A stretch of 64,000 nt of DNA from Tropicibacter naphthalenivorans (GTDB taxonomy: Bacteria > Pseudomonadota > Alphaproteobacteria > Rhodobacterales > Rhodobacteraceae), in NCBI RefSeq assembly GCF_900176475.1, contig NZ_FWXX01000001.1, positions 806,001 to 870,000 of the forward strand, given 5' to 3'. This document shows, in pieces, positions 17,674-26,018 of this stretch. The stretch's first letter is position 1. Each line of letters opens with the position of its first letter. A program made the translations under genes and the position numbers. The notes under the pieces are model-generated. The model did not search any database and had not been told where the DNA came from. It was given only the letters and a program-made list of their open reading frames with translations.

Positions 17674-17731
17674 TGCCGCGGTCCACCGGAGATATGAGAG
17701 AGATGAGAGAGAGATCCGGCGGGCCGCAGCA
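17674..17731. other. Long hairpin with a 24-nt purine-rich loop
   Basis: Bases 17674-17690 pair with 17715-17731 over 17 positions, with two mismatches and one G-U pair. The loop 17691-17714 is almost all purine and contains two near-copies of ATGAGAGAG; the opposite strand reads as a CU-rich loop. It lies in a 307-bp stretch without a gene (17665-17971). There is no T run on either side, so it is not a plain terminator. The rest of the stretch up to the asd terminator shows nothing I can name. Confidence 0.45.
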
Positions 17732-17914
17732 CTAACGGCTGTGAGCAAAGATCAGAGTGGCGGAGCGGCCCTTCCAAGGCCTGTCGGTGTAAACCGTTCT
17801 GGCGTCAACGCCGATCTGATAGGAACAATTTAACAGAAAATGCGCCCCGGCCCTAGCGCGCCGCCGCATAGACCAAGCCCCCGAAAGCGCAGCCCACCTA
17901 TCCGAAAGCATAGA

Positions 17915-17951
17915 AAAAGGCCGGTGGCAGTCCCCTGCGCACCGGCCTTTT
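17915..17951 (-). terminator. Terminator of asd
   Basis: A 12-bp perfect stem (AAAAGGCCGGTG at 17915-17926 with CACCGGCCTTTT at 17940-17951) lies 20 nt beyond the asd stop. On the minus strand it ends in a T run; the A/T-flanked shape would also work from the other side. Confidence 0.85.
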
Positions 17952-17971
17952 CGACTCTCAAAGGCGAAGAA

Positions 17972-18994
17972 TCAGCCCTTTTGCAGGCACTTCTGCCCCA
18001 GAACCTCGGCAATCTGCACGGCGTTCAGGGCCGCGCCCTTGCGCAGGTTGTCGGACACGCACCACAGGTTCAGGCCATTCTCGATGGTCGAATCCTGACG
18101 GATGCGGCTGATGAAGGTGGCGAAATCGCCGACGCATTCCTTGGGGGTGACGTAGCCGCCGTCCTCGCGCTTGTCGATCACCATCAGGCCCGGTGCCTCG
18201 CGCAGGATGTCGCGCGCCTCGTCTTCGTCAAGGAACTCTTCGAACTCGATGTTGATCGCTTCGGAGTGGCCCACGAACACCGGCACGCGCACACAGGTCG
18301 CGGTCAGCTTGATCGACGGGTCGACGATCTTCTTGGTTTCGGCGACCATCTTCCACTCTTCCTTGGTGGAACCGTCGTCGAGGAAGACGTCGATGTGCGG
18401 GATCACGTTGAACGCGATGTCCTTGGGGTAGACCTTGCGCTGGTAGTCGTCGGTCGGGTTGTAATGGGCCTTGGTCTGGTCCCACAGCTCGTCGATCGCG
18501 TCCTTGCCCGAGCCGGACACCGACTGGTAGGTCGACACCACAACGCGCTTGATGCGGGCGCGGTCATGCAGCGGCTTGAGCGCCACAACCATCTGCGCGG
18601 TCGAGCAGTTGGGGTTCGCGATGATGTTCTTTTTCGTGTAGCCCACGATGGCGTCGGCGTTCACTTCGGGAACGATCAGCGGCACGTCCGGGTCGTAGCG
18701 GTACAGCGAAGAGTTGTCGATCACGACGCAGCCCTGCGAGGCGGCCTTGGGGGCGTACTCTTTGGTCGCCTCGGAACCGACAGCAAACAGCGCCATGTCC
18801 CAGCCGGTGAAATCGAACGTGGCCAGATCCTGGGTTTTCAATGTCTTGTCGCCAAAGCTGACCTCTGTTCCCAGAGACCGGCGCGATGCCAGTGCAGCAA
18901 TCTCGTCTACGGGGAATGCCCGCTCTGCGAGGATGTTCAGCATTTCGCGGCCCACGTTGCCCGTGGCGCCTACGACGACGACCTTGTAGCCCAT
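17972..18994 (-). CDS. asd: Aspartate-semialdehyde dehydrogenase
   Basis: Reduces aspartyl phosphate to aspartate semialdehyde, the branch point to lysine/diaminopimelate, threonine and methionine. The 340-aa protein has the NADP-binding start VVVGATGNVGREML, the catalytic Cys130 in IIANPNCSTAQMV, and the VSTYQSVSGSGKDA and VGHSEAINIEFEE segments. Length and motifs match the Gram-negative enzyme. The ribosome site is GGAGGG. dapD and dapE, further down the same pathway, lie 4-12 kb away. Confidence 0.96.
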   Translation of the reverse strand: MGYKVVVVGATGNVGREMLNILAERAFPVDEIAALASRRSLGTEVSFGDKTLKTQDLATFDFTGWDMALFAVGSEATKEYAPKAASQGCVVIDNSSLYRYDPDVPLIVPEVNADAIVGYTKKNIIANPNCSTAQMVVALKPLHDRARIKRVVVSTYQSVSGSGKDAIDELWDQTKAHYNPTDDYQRKVYPKDIAFNVIPHIDVFLDDGSTKEEWKMVAETKKIVDPSIKLTATCVRVPVFVGHSEAINIEFEEFLDEDEARDILREAPGLMVIDKREDGGYVTPKECVGDFATFISRIRQDSTIENGLNLWCVSDNLRKGAALNAVQIAEVLGQKCLQKG

Positions 18995-19356
18995 TTGGCC
19001 CTCCTATCGGTTCGCAAAACCGGACAGACCCCTGCCTGCCCGATAGGCGCGCTGCATACCGCAGCATGGCGGCATTAGAAAGGGCGATTCTCGTGGACAA
19101 ATGCACAAGCGCCCCTGCGAAACGCGCCTCACAGCACAAGTTTCGCCCGTATCGGCGGCATTTGGCGCGAGAAACCGCCAGATACCCGCATTGCGTGAAA
19201 ACCTCCTTGCCTGTTAACGATCCGTTAAGGAAAATAAAGTCTGTCTGGTTTAGGGCCGGACTGGCCTGACCGGCGCGCCTTGGGGGCGCTGCTGGCACAC
19301 TCAAAAGACCCGGCACGCGCGAGGGGCTATCCCGCCGTGTCAAAGAAAGAAAACGC
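18995..19356. other. Intergenic stretch between asd and the sugar-dehydratase gene
   Basis: No credible gene. It must hold the divergent promoters of asd and the gene at 19357. The one clear element is the TTAA-N7-TTAA site at 19214-19228, listed separately. Confidence 0.6.
19214..19228. promoter_or_regulatory. TTAA-N7-TTAA site (CtrA-type box) upstream of the sugar-dehydratase gene
   Basis: TTAACGATCCGTTAA is a perfect palindrome and also a full match to the TTAA-N7-TTAA consensus of the alphaproteobacterial cell-cycle regulator CtrA. It lies 128 bp upstream of the start at 19357. In this GC-rich DNA the match is unlikely by chance, but binding is not shown. Confidence 0.5.
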
Positions 19357-21225
19357 ATGTTCTACAAGTTGGTGACCGTCCTCAGCCGGTCACAAAAACA
19401 AGCGATTTTTACTCTGATCGATATGGCGATGATCCCGCTGGCGATGCTTATGGCCATTGCGCTGCGGGCGGAATTGACCGCCGATCAGGCGACCGTCACA
19501 GCTTTCCTTCCGGTGATTGGCATCCTTGCGGTCTGTGGCGCCGTGCTGGGCTGGCGGCTGGGTCTGACGCGCAGTCGCCTGAACGGCTACGAGATGCAGG
19601 GCGTGGTACGCACCGCCATTTACGCCGCGGCGCTGGGGGGGATCGGGCTGACCGCCGACCGGCTGCTGGGGCTGGGCCGTCCGGTCGGGCTTTATGTGCT
19701 GTTCGGCTCTATGCTGTCGGTGGTGTCGGTCAGCTGGCGGCTGGCCCTGCGCGAAGTGATCGCCCACATCTACCGCAGCGGCAGCGACCGGGTGCGCGTG
19801 ATGATCTACGGCGCGGGCCTGACCGGGCAACAGCTGGCCGCCGCGCTGCGCCATGGCAACGGCATCCAGCCGGTCGCCTTTGTCGACGACAACCCCACCC
19901 TGCACGGGCTGAACATCTCTGGCCTGCGGGTCTATGCCGCCTCGCAGCTCCAGACCCTCGTCGAGGAGAAAAAGATCGACCGCGTGGTGCTGGCCATGCC
20001 GTCGATCAGCCGCCCCGCCTTGGCGCGGATCGCCTATCGGCTGCGCGGTCTGGGGTGCGAGGTGCACTCGCTGCCCTCTTTCGCGCAACTGGTCGGACAG
20101 GGCGAGCTGCGCCAACAGGTGACGCCTGTTTCGATCCAGGATCTGCTGGGCCGCACCCAGCTGGAAAAGGAACTGCCGGGCGTGACCGACGCCTACGCCG
20201 GGCGGCGCATTCTGGTCAGCGGCGCGGGCGGCTCGATCGGGTCGGAACTGTGCCGCCAGCTGATCGCCTGCGCGCCCGAAACCGTGGTGCTGGTCGATCA
20301 CTCGGAACTGGCGCTGTACAACATCGACAAGGAACTGCGCGATCTGGGCGCGGATATGCCGGTGATCCCGGTGCTGGGCTCGGTGATGGATGACCGCCTG
20401 ATGCGGTCCGTCATGACCGAGAACCGCATCGACGTGGTGCTGCACGCCGCCGCCTACAAGCATCTGCCGATGGTCGAGGCGAACGCTCTGGCGGGCCTGT
20501 CGAACAACGTCCTTGGCACCAAACTGCTGGCCGAAGCGGCGCGCGATGCCGGGGTCGAGCGCTTTATCCTTGTGTCGACGGACAAGGCCGTGCGCCCCAC
20601 CAACGTCATGGGCGCGTCCAAGCGTCTTGCCGAACTGGTGGTTCAGGACCTCGCGGCGCGCTCGACCGGCACCCGCTATTCCATGGTCCGCTTTGGCAAT
20701 GTGCTGGGCTCCAGCGGCTCGGTCATTCCGCTGTTCGAGGAACAGATTGCCCGCGGCGGCCCGGTCACCCTGACCGATCCCAACGTCACGCGCTACTTTA
20801 TGACCATCTCCGAGGCGGCACGGCTGGTGCTGCTGGCGGGGTCGTTTGCGCGCGGCGGGGACGTGTTCGTGCTGGACATGGGCGAGCCTGTGCCCATCGC
20901 CAAGCTCGCCCGCCAGATGATCGAAGGCGCGGGATTCAGCGTCCGGGACGAGGAAAACCCCGAGGGCGACATCGAAATTCAGGTGACCGGCCTGCGCCCC
21001 GGCGAAAAGCTGCACGAAGAGCTGCTGATCTCTTCCGACATGCTGACCACGCCGCACCAGAAAATCCTGCGCGCGCAGGAAAAGGCGCTGTCCGAGTTTG
21101 AAATCGCCACCGCGATCAAGGACTTGCGCGCCGCCATCGAAAGCCGCGACGAAGCCGCCGCCCGCGCGGTCATCTCGCGCTGGGTCGAGGGCGCTCAGGC
21201 GACCGAAGCCGCCCGAGGCCAGTAA
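19357..21225 (+). CDS. Membrane-bound nucleotide-sugar 4,6-dehydratase/epimerase (WbpM/CapD/FlaA1-like)
   Basis: A 622-aa protein for surface polysaccharide synthesis. About four transmembrane helices occupy residues 15-135; a first Rossmann-like CoA-binding domain follows (RVMIYGAGLTGQQLA near 147-161), then the catalytic SDR domain from about residue 284 (ILVSGAGGSIGSEL). The active site is of the large WbpM type: STDKAV at 408-412 and NVMGASK at 416-422, with Met where ordinary SDRs have Tyr. The reaction is probably dehydration of UDP-GlcNAc or a related sugar nucleotide. The gene stands alone here, not in an O-antigen cluster, so its end product is unknown. A CtrA-type box lies upstream. 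Confidence 0.9.
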   Translation: MFYKLVTVLSRSQKQAIFTLIDMAMIPLAMLMAIALRAELTADQATVTAFLPVIGILAVCGAVLGWRLGLTRSRLNGYEMQGVVRTAIYAAALGGIGLTADRLLGLGRPVGLYVLFGSMLSVVSVSWRLALREVIAHIYRSGSDRVRVMIYGAGLTGQQLAAALRHGNGIQPVAFVDDNPTLHGLNISGLRVYAASQLQTLVEEKKIDRVVLAMPSISRPALARIAYRLRGLGCEVHSLPSFAQLVGQGELRQQVTPVSIQDLLGRTQLEKELPGVTDAYAGRRILVSGAGGSIGSELCRQLIACAPETVVLVDHSELALYNIDKELRDLGADMPVIPVLGSVMDDRLMRSVMTENRIDVVLHAAAYKHLPMVEANALAGLSNNVLGTKLLAEAARDAGVERFILVSTDKAVRPTNVMGASKRLAELVVQDLAARSTGTRYSMVRFGNVLGSSGSVIPLFEEQIARGGPVTLTDPNVTRYFMTISEAARLVLLAGSFARGGDVFVLDMGEPVPIAKLARQMIEGAGFSVRDEENPEGDIEIQVTGLRPGEKLHEELLISSDMLTTPHQKILRAQEKALSEFEIATAIKDLRAAIESRDEAAARAVISRWVEGAQATEAARGQ

Positions 21226-21228
21226 CGC

Positions 21229-22071
21229 TTAGCGCCCCGGAATGTCGCTGCGCGCCGGGGCGGGTTCCCAGTTCTCGACGATCTCGGCGGCCTCTGCGGC
21301 GGTTTCCACGAAACGGAACAGGTTCAGGTCTTCGGGGCTGATGGTGCCCGCGTCTTGCAGCACGTCCCAGTTGATGATGCCCTCCCAGAACTTGCGTCCA
21401 AACAGGATCACCGGCACCCGCGCCATGCGGCCCGTCTGGATCAGGGTCAGCGCCTCGAACAACTCATCGAGCGTGCCAAAGCCGCCGGGGAACACGCAGA
21501 TCGCCCGCGCGCGCATCAAGAAGTGCATCTTGCGGATCGCGAAATAGTGGAAGTTGAACGCCAGATGCGGCGTCACATAGGGGTTCGGCGCTTGCTCATG
21601 CGGCAGCACGATGTTCAGACCAATGCTGACGCCGCCTTCTTCTTGCGCGCCAAGGTTGCCTGCCTCCATCACACCGGGGCCGCCGCCGGTCACGACGACA
21701 TACTCTTTGTTTTTGGCTTCCAGCGCCTTGCGGGTCATCAACCGGGAAAACAGCCGCGCCTCTTCGTAGAAATGCGACAGATCGGCCAGCGACTGGGTGC
21801 GGGCCTTGTCCTTGTTTTCCGGCGAGGGGATGCGCGCGCCGCCGAACAGCACGATGGTGGACTCGATCCCCTGCTCGTTCAGCAGCATGTCGACCTTGAG
21901 CAGCTCCAGCTGCAAGCGCACCGGGCGCAGCGCGTCCTGGCACAGGAACGCCTCGTCGGCAAAGGCCAGCCGGTAGGTGGGGGATCGCGTCTGCGGCGTG
22001 TCCGGCACATGGGACGCGGTGTCGATGTCCAGATGGGCATCACGAAGGGGATTGCGGCGATCTTCGGTCAC
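21229..22071 (-). CDS. LOG family protein (TIGR00730-type; nucleoside 5'-monophosphate phosphoribohydrolase-like)
   Basis: A 280-aa Rossmann-fold protein of the LOG/lysine-decarboxylase-like family, whose characterised members release the base from (cytokinin) riboside monophosphates. The signature motifs GGGPGVMEA and CVFPGGFGTLDELFE are intact. The upstream frame allows a TTG start at 22098, but a GTG at 22071 has an ideal AAGGAG ribosome site six bases ahead, so I place the start there. In bacteria the physiological role is unclear; nucleotide salvage is one option. It is convergent with the dehydratase gene at 19357. Confidence 0.85.
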   Translation of the reverse strand: MTEDRRNPLRDAHLDIDTASHVPDTPQTRSPTYRLAFADEAFLCQDALRPVRLQLELLKVDMLLNEQGIESTIVLFGGARIPSPENKDKARTQSLADLSHFYEEARLFSRLMTRKALEAKNKEYVVVTGGGPGVMEAGNLGAQEEGGVSIGLNIVLPHEQAPNPYVTPHLAFNFHYFAIRKMHFLMRARAICVFPGGFGTLDELFEALTLIQTGRMARVPVILFGRKFWEGIINWDVLQDAGTISPEDLNLFRFVETAAEAAEIVENWEPAPARSDIPGR

Positions 22072-22143
22072 GGACCACTCCTTGTTGGTGTTGCCCAAGA
22101 CCTATAGCGTCCGCTGGGAAACCACCAGCGGACAGGGCAAGAC

Positions 22144-23076
22144 ATGGATTGGAAAGCTGAAATTGACAGGGCCGCGCGCCGGATTGATGGGCATACGGTC
22201 GTCACGCCGGTGATGCGCACGGGCGCGCTGTGGGACGCCGAGGTCGAGCTAAAGCTGGAGCACATGCAGCACACCGCCAGTTTCAAGGCGCGCGGGGCGT
22301 TCAACACGTTGATCGCGTCCGACGTGCCCGAAGGCGGCGTTGTCGCGGCCTCGGGGGGCAATCACGGCGCGGCGGTGGCCTATGCTGCGCGGACCTTGGG
22401 CCACAAGGCGCAAATCTTTGTCCCCGAGATCGCGGGCCCGTCCAAGATCGCGCTGATCGAACGCACCGGGGCGGACCTGACCGTGGTGCCGGGCGAATAC
22501 GCCGACGCCTTGGCCATGGCAGAGCGGTACGAGGCAGAGCGCGGCGCGATGCAGGTCCACGCCTATGACGCGCCGCTGACCGTCGCGGGCCAAGGCACCT
22601 GCCTGCGCGAATGGGAAACCCAAGGGCTAGAGGCGGACACCGTCCTGATCGCCGTGGGCGGCGGCGGGCTGATCGGGGGCGCGCTCGCGTGGGCGCAAGC
22701 CACGGGCAGCGCGCGCAAAATCGTCGCGGTGGAACCCATGACCTGCAACGCGCTGCGCAGCGCCTTGGACAAGGGCGGGCCGGTCGACGTGCCAGTGTCG
22801 GGGGTCGCGGCCAACGCTTTGGGCGCGCGCAAGATCGGGCAGATTTGCTACGATCTGGCCTCTGCGCAGGGCATTCCATCTGTCGAAGTCCCTGACGGCG
22901 CGATCATCGAGGCGCAAAAGGCGCTTTGGCAGGCGCATCGCATCCTCGTGGAACCCGCCGGGGCCTGCGCGCTCGCGGCCTTGCAATGGGGCGCTTACAA
23001 ACCCGAACCGGGCGAGAAAGTCGCCGTTCTGATTTGCGGCGCAAACCCCGCGCCCGATCCTTTGGCCGGTTCCTGA
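22144..23076 (+). CDS. PLP-dependent threonine/serine dehydratase
   Basis: Fold-type II pyridoxal-phosphate enzyme, 310 aa, that deaminates threonine or serine to a 2-oxo acid. The PLP lysine is in [12 protein letters not shown], the substrate loop is [14 protein letters not shown], and the phosphate-binding glycine loop is VGGGGLIGG. There is no C-terminal ACT domain, so it resembles the catabolic or short biosynthetic form rather than full-length IlvA. Racemase relatives share these motifs, so the exact activity is open. It is followed after 80 bp by dapD. Confidence 0.87.
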   Translation: MDWKAEIDRAARRIDGHTVVTPVMRTGALWDAEVELKLEHMQHTASFKARGAFNTLIASDVPEGGVVAASGGNHGAAVAYAARTLGHKAQIFVPEIAGPSKIALIERTGADLTVVPGEYADALAMAERYEAERGAMQVHAYDAPLTVAGQGTCLREWETQGLEADTVLIAVGGGGLIGGALAWAQATGSARKIVAVEPMTCNALRSALDKGGPVDVPVSGVAANALGARKIGQICYDLASAQGIPSVEVPDGAIIEAQKALWQAHRILVEPAGACALAALQWGAYKPEPGEKVAVLICGANPAPDPLAGS

Positions 23077-23156
23077 CAATAAACATCCGTTTTCTGCGAT
23101 TGTCGCACGGGCCTCTTGGCGCTATGACAGCAAAAATCATTCCGAGGGAGACAACC

Positions 23157-23984
23157 ATGTCCAACGCTCAGCTCGAAGCAGCCATCGAATCCGCGTGGGA
23201 AGCCCGCGACACCATCACCCCGACCACCGGCGGTGAAACCCGCGAAGCCATCGAAGACACGCTGAACGCGCTCGACAGCGGCAAGCTGCGCGTGGCCGAA
23301 AAGCTGGAAAGCGGCGAGTGGCACGTGAACCAGTGGGCGAAAAAGGCCGTTCTGCTGGGCTTCCGCATCAAGGACATGGAAGTGCACGACAATGGTCCGC
23401 AGGGCGCAGGCTGGTGGGACAAGGTCGACTCCAAGTTCAAGGGCTGGGGCGAAAGCGAATGGAAATCCGCAGGCTTCCGCGCCGTGCCGAACTGCGTTGT
23501 GCGCAAATCGGCCTACATCGCGCCCGGCGTCGTCCTGATGCCGTCCTTTGTGAACCTCGGCGCCTATGTCGACGAAGGCACGATGGTTGACACCTGGGCG
23601 ACCGTTGGCTCTTGCGCGCAGATCGGCAAGAACGTGCACCTGTCCGGCGGCGTCGGCATCGGCGGCGTTCTGGAACCCATGCAGGCTGGCCCGACCATCA
23701 TCGAGGACAACTGCTTTATCGGCGCGCGCTCTGAAGTCGTCGAAGGCTGCATCGTCCGCGAAGGGTCCGTCCTTGGCATGGGCGTGTTCATCGGCCAGTC
23801 GACCAAGATCGTCGACCGCGAGACCGGCGAAGTCATGTACGGCGAAGTGCCGCCCTACTCGGTTGTGGTCGCAGGCTCCATGCCGTCCAAGAACGGCATC
23901 AACCTGTACTGCGCCGTGATCGTCAAGCGCGTCGACGAAAAGACCCGCTCCAAGACCGGCATCAACGAGCTGCTGCGCGACTAA
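23157..23984 (+). CDS. dapD: 2,3,4,5-tetrahydropyridine-2,6-dicarboxylate N-succinyltransferase
   Basis: Succinylase step of lysine/diaminopimelate synthesis, using succinyl-CoA. The 275-aa length is standard. The left-handed beta-helix hexapeptide repeats are clear ([22 protein letters not shown] and [15 protein letters not shown] split along residues 120-200), as is the C-terminal [19 protein letters not shown]. The ATG at 23157 follows a GAGGGAG ribosome site; earlier in-frame starts overlap the dehydratase gene. A strong terminator follows. The partner desuccinylase gene dapE lies 6 kb away, beyond the Hint-protein patch. Confidence 0.97.
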   Translation: MSNAQLEAAIESAWEARDTITPTTGGETREAIEDTLNALDSGKLRVAEKLESGEWHVNQWAKKAVLLGFRIKDMEVHDNGPQGAGWWDKVDSKFKGWGESEWKSAGFRAVPNCVVRKSAYIAPGVVLMPSFVNLGAYVDEGTMVDTWATVGSCAQIGKNVHLSGGVGIGGVLEPMQAGPTIIEDNCFIGARSEVVEGCIVREGSVLGMGVFIGQSTKIVDRETGEVMYGEVPPYSVVVAGSMPSKNGINLYCAVIVKRVDEKTRSKTGINELLRD

Positions 23985-24030
23985 CATCCCGCCCTTCTCG
24001 GTCTTAGCACTTCTGAGAAAGCTCGGATTA

Positions 24031-24066
24031 AACCCGGATCAAGCCTTGGCTTGGTTCGGGTTTTTT
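24031..24066 (+). terminator. Terminator of dapD
   Basis: A 14-bp stem (about 24031-24044 with 24049-24062, two G-U pairs) with a tight loop and a run of six T. Confidence 0.85.
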
Positions 24067-24126
24067 CTTGTCGGTGCGGGAACCTGCGCGACGGGCGGGC
24101 GTTAACCTTTGCAAACGGAGGGAACC

Positions 24127-24372
24127 ATGGGACTGGGATTTTTCGCGTCGATCATCGTGGGCGGTTTGGCCGGGTGGATCGCGTCCAAGATCATGAAGGC
24201 CGACACCGGCCTTTTGACCAACATTATCCTGGGCATCGTCGGGGCCGTGGTGCTGAACTTTCTGCTGGGCCGCGCCGGGATTTACGCGCAGGACGCGTGG
24301 TTGCCGCAGTTCGTCGTCGGCACCGCCGGGGCCAGCCTGCTGATCTGGGTCTACCGCCAGCTCAAGGGCTGA
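24127..24372 (+). CDS. GlsB/YeaQ/YmgE family membrane protein
   Basis: An 81-aa inner-membrane protein of the transglycosylase-associated (GlsB/YeaQ) family, often linked to stress responses. Three hydrophobic segments with glycine-rich packing are visible: GFFASIIVGGLAGWIASKIM, TNIILGIVGAVVLNFLLG and FVVGTAGASLLIWVYRQLKG. The ATG at 24127 has a GGAGGGAA ribosome site. It ends two bases before the convergent Hint gene. The exact function is not known for the family. Confidence 0.85.
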   Translation: MGLGFFASIIVGGLAGWIASKIMKADTGLLTNIILGIVGAVVLNFLLGRAGIYAQDAWLPQFVVGTAGASLLIWVYRQLKG

Positions 24373-24374
24373 CC

Positions 24375-25415
24375 CTATTGCGCCAACCGCAGGCGCGGCG
24401 GCCTCGGCTCTGGCCACGCGCGCGTGACGCCTAATGACACCTGCACGGCCCAGGCATCGACCATTTTGCGCGTGTCCTGCGTGCTCAGAATGCGCCCGCA
24501 CGGCCTCGCCGCCCCATGCCGCGACAGCTCTGGCACCGAACAGCGCAAGGCATTGGCCAGCCGCTGCACCTTGGTCCGGGGCAGGTTCATCAGGCTGTGA
24601 TCGGCGAGCAGCATCGACTCCGCCGGGACGCCTTCGGCCCGCAACAATACATGCCGCTCGGTCACAAGGTGGTGATAGGTCACCGGCTGGGGCTTTTGGC
24701 GCTGACGCACCCTTTTGAGCTTGGTAAACGCCTTGGCTGGCCCCAGCAGCGCCTCGCCCGAGGACGGGTCCGTCCCCGGCAGGCACAAACGGTGCTGCGG
24801 CGACACCTTGAGCCGCCGTTTCGGCAGCCCATCACCAAAGGCCCCCGCCTCGATCACGATGGGCGCCCAATCCGGCGGCGGGGTGTCGAAATGCGTCTCG
24901 GTGGCGGCCTCGATGACCACGGGATTGCCGCTGTAATCCAGAACCACGTCGCCCTTTTCCAGCTTTTCCACCGGCACTTCGCCCTTTGGGGTGGCGATCC
25001 GCGTGCCTTTGCAGAAACACACCGGCGCGGCGGTGTTCATGTTGTAGCCGACCTCGTCGATGGTCAGCACCAGCGCAATCGCCGACAGAATGTTCGGCGG
25101 CGAGTCGGGATAAGACAGGATCAGCTCGCCCGTATCCAGATCGCGCATATAGACCACGTCCACCGCCGTGCCCGTCGGCACCACCAAGGACAGGATCTGT
25201 ATGCCCGGCTGCGCGGTCCCCGACCCGAGGATCTCGACGTTGCGGCCATCCATCACCATCTGCTCGCCCACATACAGCAGGCCGGTGTCGTCGGTCAGAG
25301 TGCTCAGGGCACTGACGGGATCGAGGGAGGAGAAAAACAGGTTGTAGTCCGCCGACAGCAAGGTGTCCGGGATCAGAGCCGCATTCAGCGTCTGATATTG
25401 TACCGGAAAATCCAT
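24375..25415 (-). CDS. Hint-domain protein 1
   Basis: A 346-aa protein with a Hedgehog/intein (Hint) domain at about residues 131-285. The autoprocessing cysteine is in place (Cys133 in VCFCKGTRIATPKG) and the block-B-like motif KVSPQHRLCL follows near 204-212. The N-terminal 130 residues have no recognised domain and no signal peptide. In Rhodobacteraceae such domains often sit at the end of secreted, RTX- or VCBS-type proteins; self-cleavage or self-ligation is inferred from the family. It is one of three Hint genes within 5.5 kb. Confidence 0.82.
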   Translation of the reverse strand: MDFPVQYQTLNAALIPDTLLSADYNLFFSSLDPVSALSTLTDDTGLLYVGEQMVMDGRNVEILGSGTAQPGIQILSLVVPTGTAVDVVYMRDLDTGELILSYPDSPPNILSAIALVLTIDEVGYNMNTAAPVCFCKGTRIATPKGEVPVEKLEKGDVVLDYSGNPVVIEAATETHFDTPPPDWAPIVIEAGAFGDGLPKRRLKVSPQHRLCLPGTDPSSGEALLGPAKAFTKLKRVRQRQKPQPVTYHHLVTERHVLLRAEGVPAESMLLADHSLMNLPRTKVQRLANALRCSVPELSRHGAARPCGRILSTQDTRKMVDAWAVQVSLGVTRAWPEPRPPRLRLAQ

Positions 25416-25577
25416 CGTCGACCCTGACTCACCTGCAAAACCTACGCTACGTAAGCTCTTACCGATGCGGAGGGGCGGCAGTATGGCAGCTTTGGGGCTT
25501 TACTAACCTTTATGAACCGAGCGCTCCGTGGTCTTGCCACAATTGACATTTGCCGCGCCGCGCTGCATTGCGCTGAC

Positions 25578-25901
25578 ATGACAAAAAAGACGCGCACACA
25601 GCAGGTTTTCACCCTTTTGGTCGAGGTCGGCCGCAAGTCCGGCGATGGCCTGCCCAAGAACGCAACGGGCGCGGCCCTGATGTGCTATGCCTCCGGCGTA
25701 GACGAGGCCGAAGCCGTGCGCGAGACCGTCGCGATCCTCAAGCAGGCCGACATGGCGCCGCTGGACGTGACCGGCTATGGCACGCTGGACGAACGGCTGG
25801 CCCAAGGCCACGAGATCGAAGACGACGAACGCGAGCTGATGGCCCGCGCGCTCGAGGAAAACTCGGTGATCGTGGCGCAGGTGACGCCGTTCCACGACTA
25901 A
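25578..25901 (+). CDS. Conserved hypothetical protein (107 aa)
   Basis: Small soluble protein, strongly acidic at its C-terminus, that starts MTKKTRTQQVFTLLVEVGRK. The pattern ATGAALMCYASGVDEAEAVRETVAILKQADMAPLDVTGYGT reads as a two-helix/beta unit that I have seen only as a conserved hypothetical in this family of bacteria. The ATG at 25578 has no clear ribosome site; an upstream ATG at 25512 would add 22 residues. It lies between two leftward genes of the Hint patch, on the opposite strand. No function is proposed. Confidence 0.6.
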   Translation: MTKKTRTQQVFTLLVEVGRKSGDGLPKNATGAALMCYASGVDEAEAVRETVAILKQADMAPLDVTGYGTLDERLAQGHEIEDDERELMARALEENSVIVAQVTPFHD

Positions 25902-26018
25902 GCGCCACGCTGGCGGGACACGTCGCCTCTCGGCTTTGGGAATAAAAGCGCGCGGTAGCGCTCCTTTGGATCACGCCCCCTTTGGATACACAGGAACGCG
26001 GATCAGCAGGGGCGCGGA

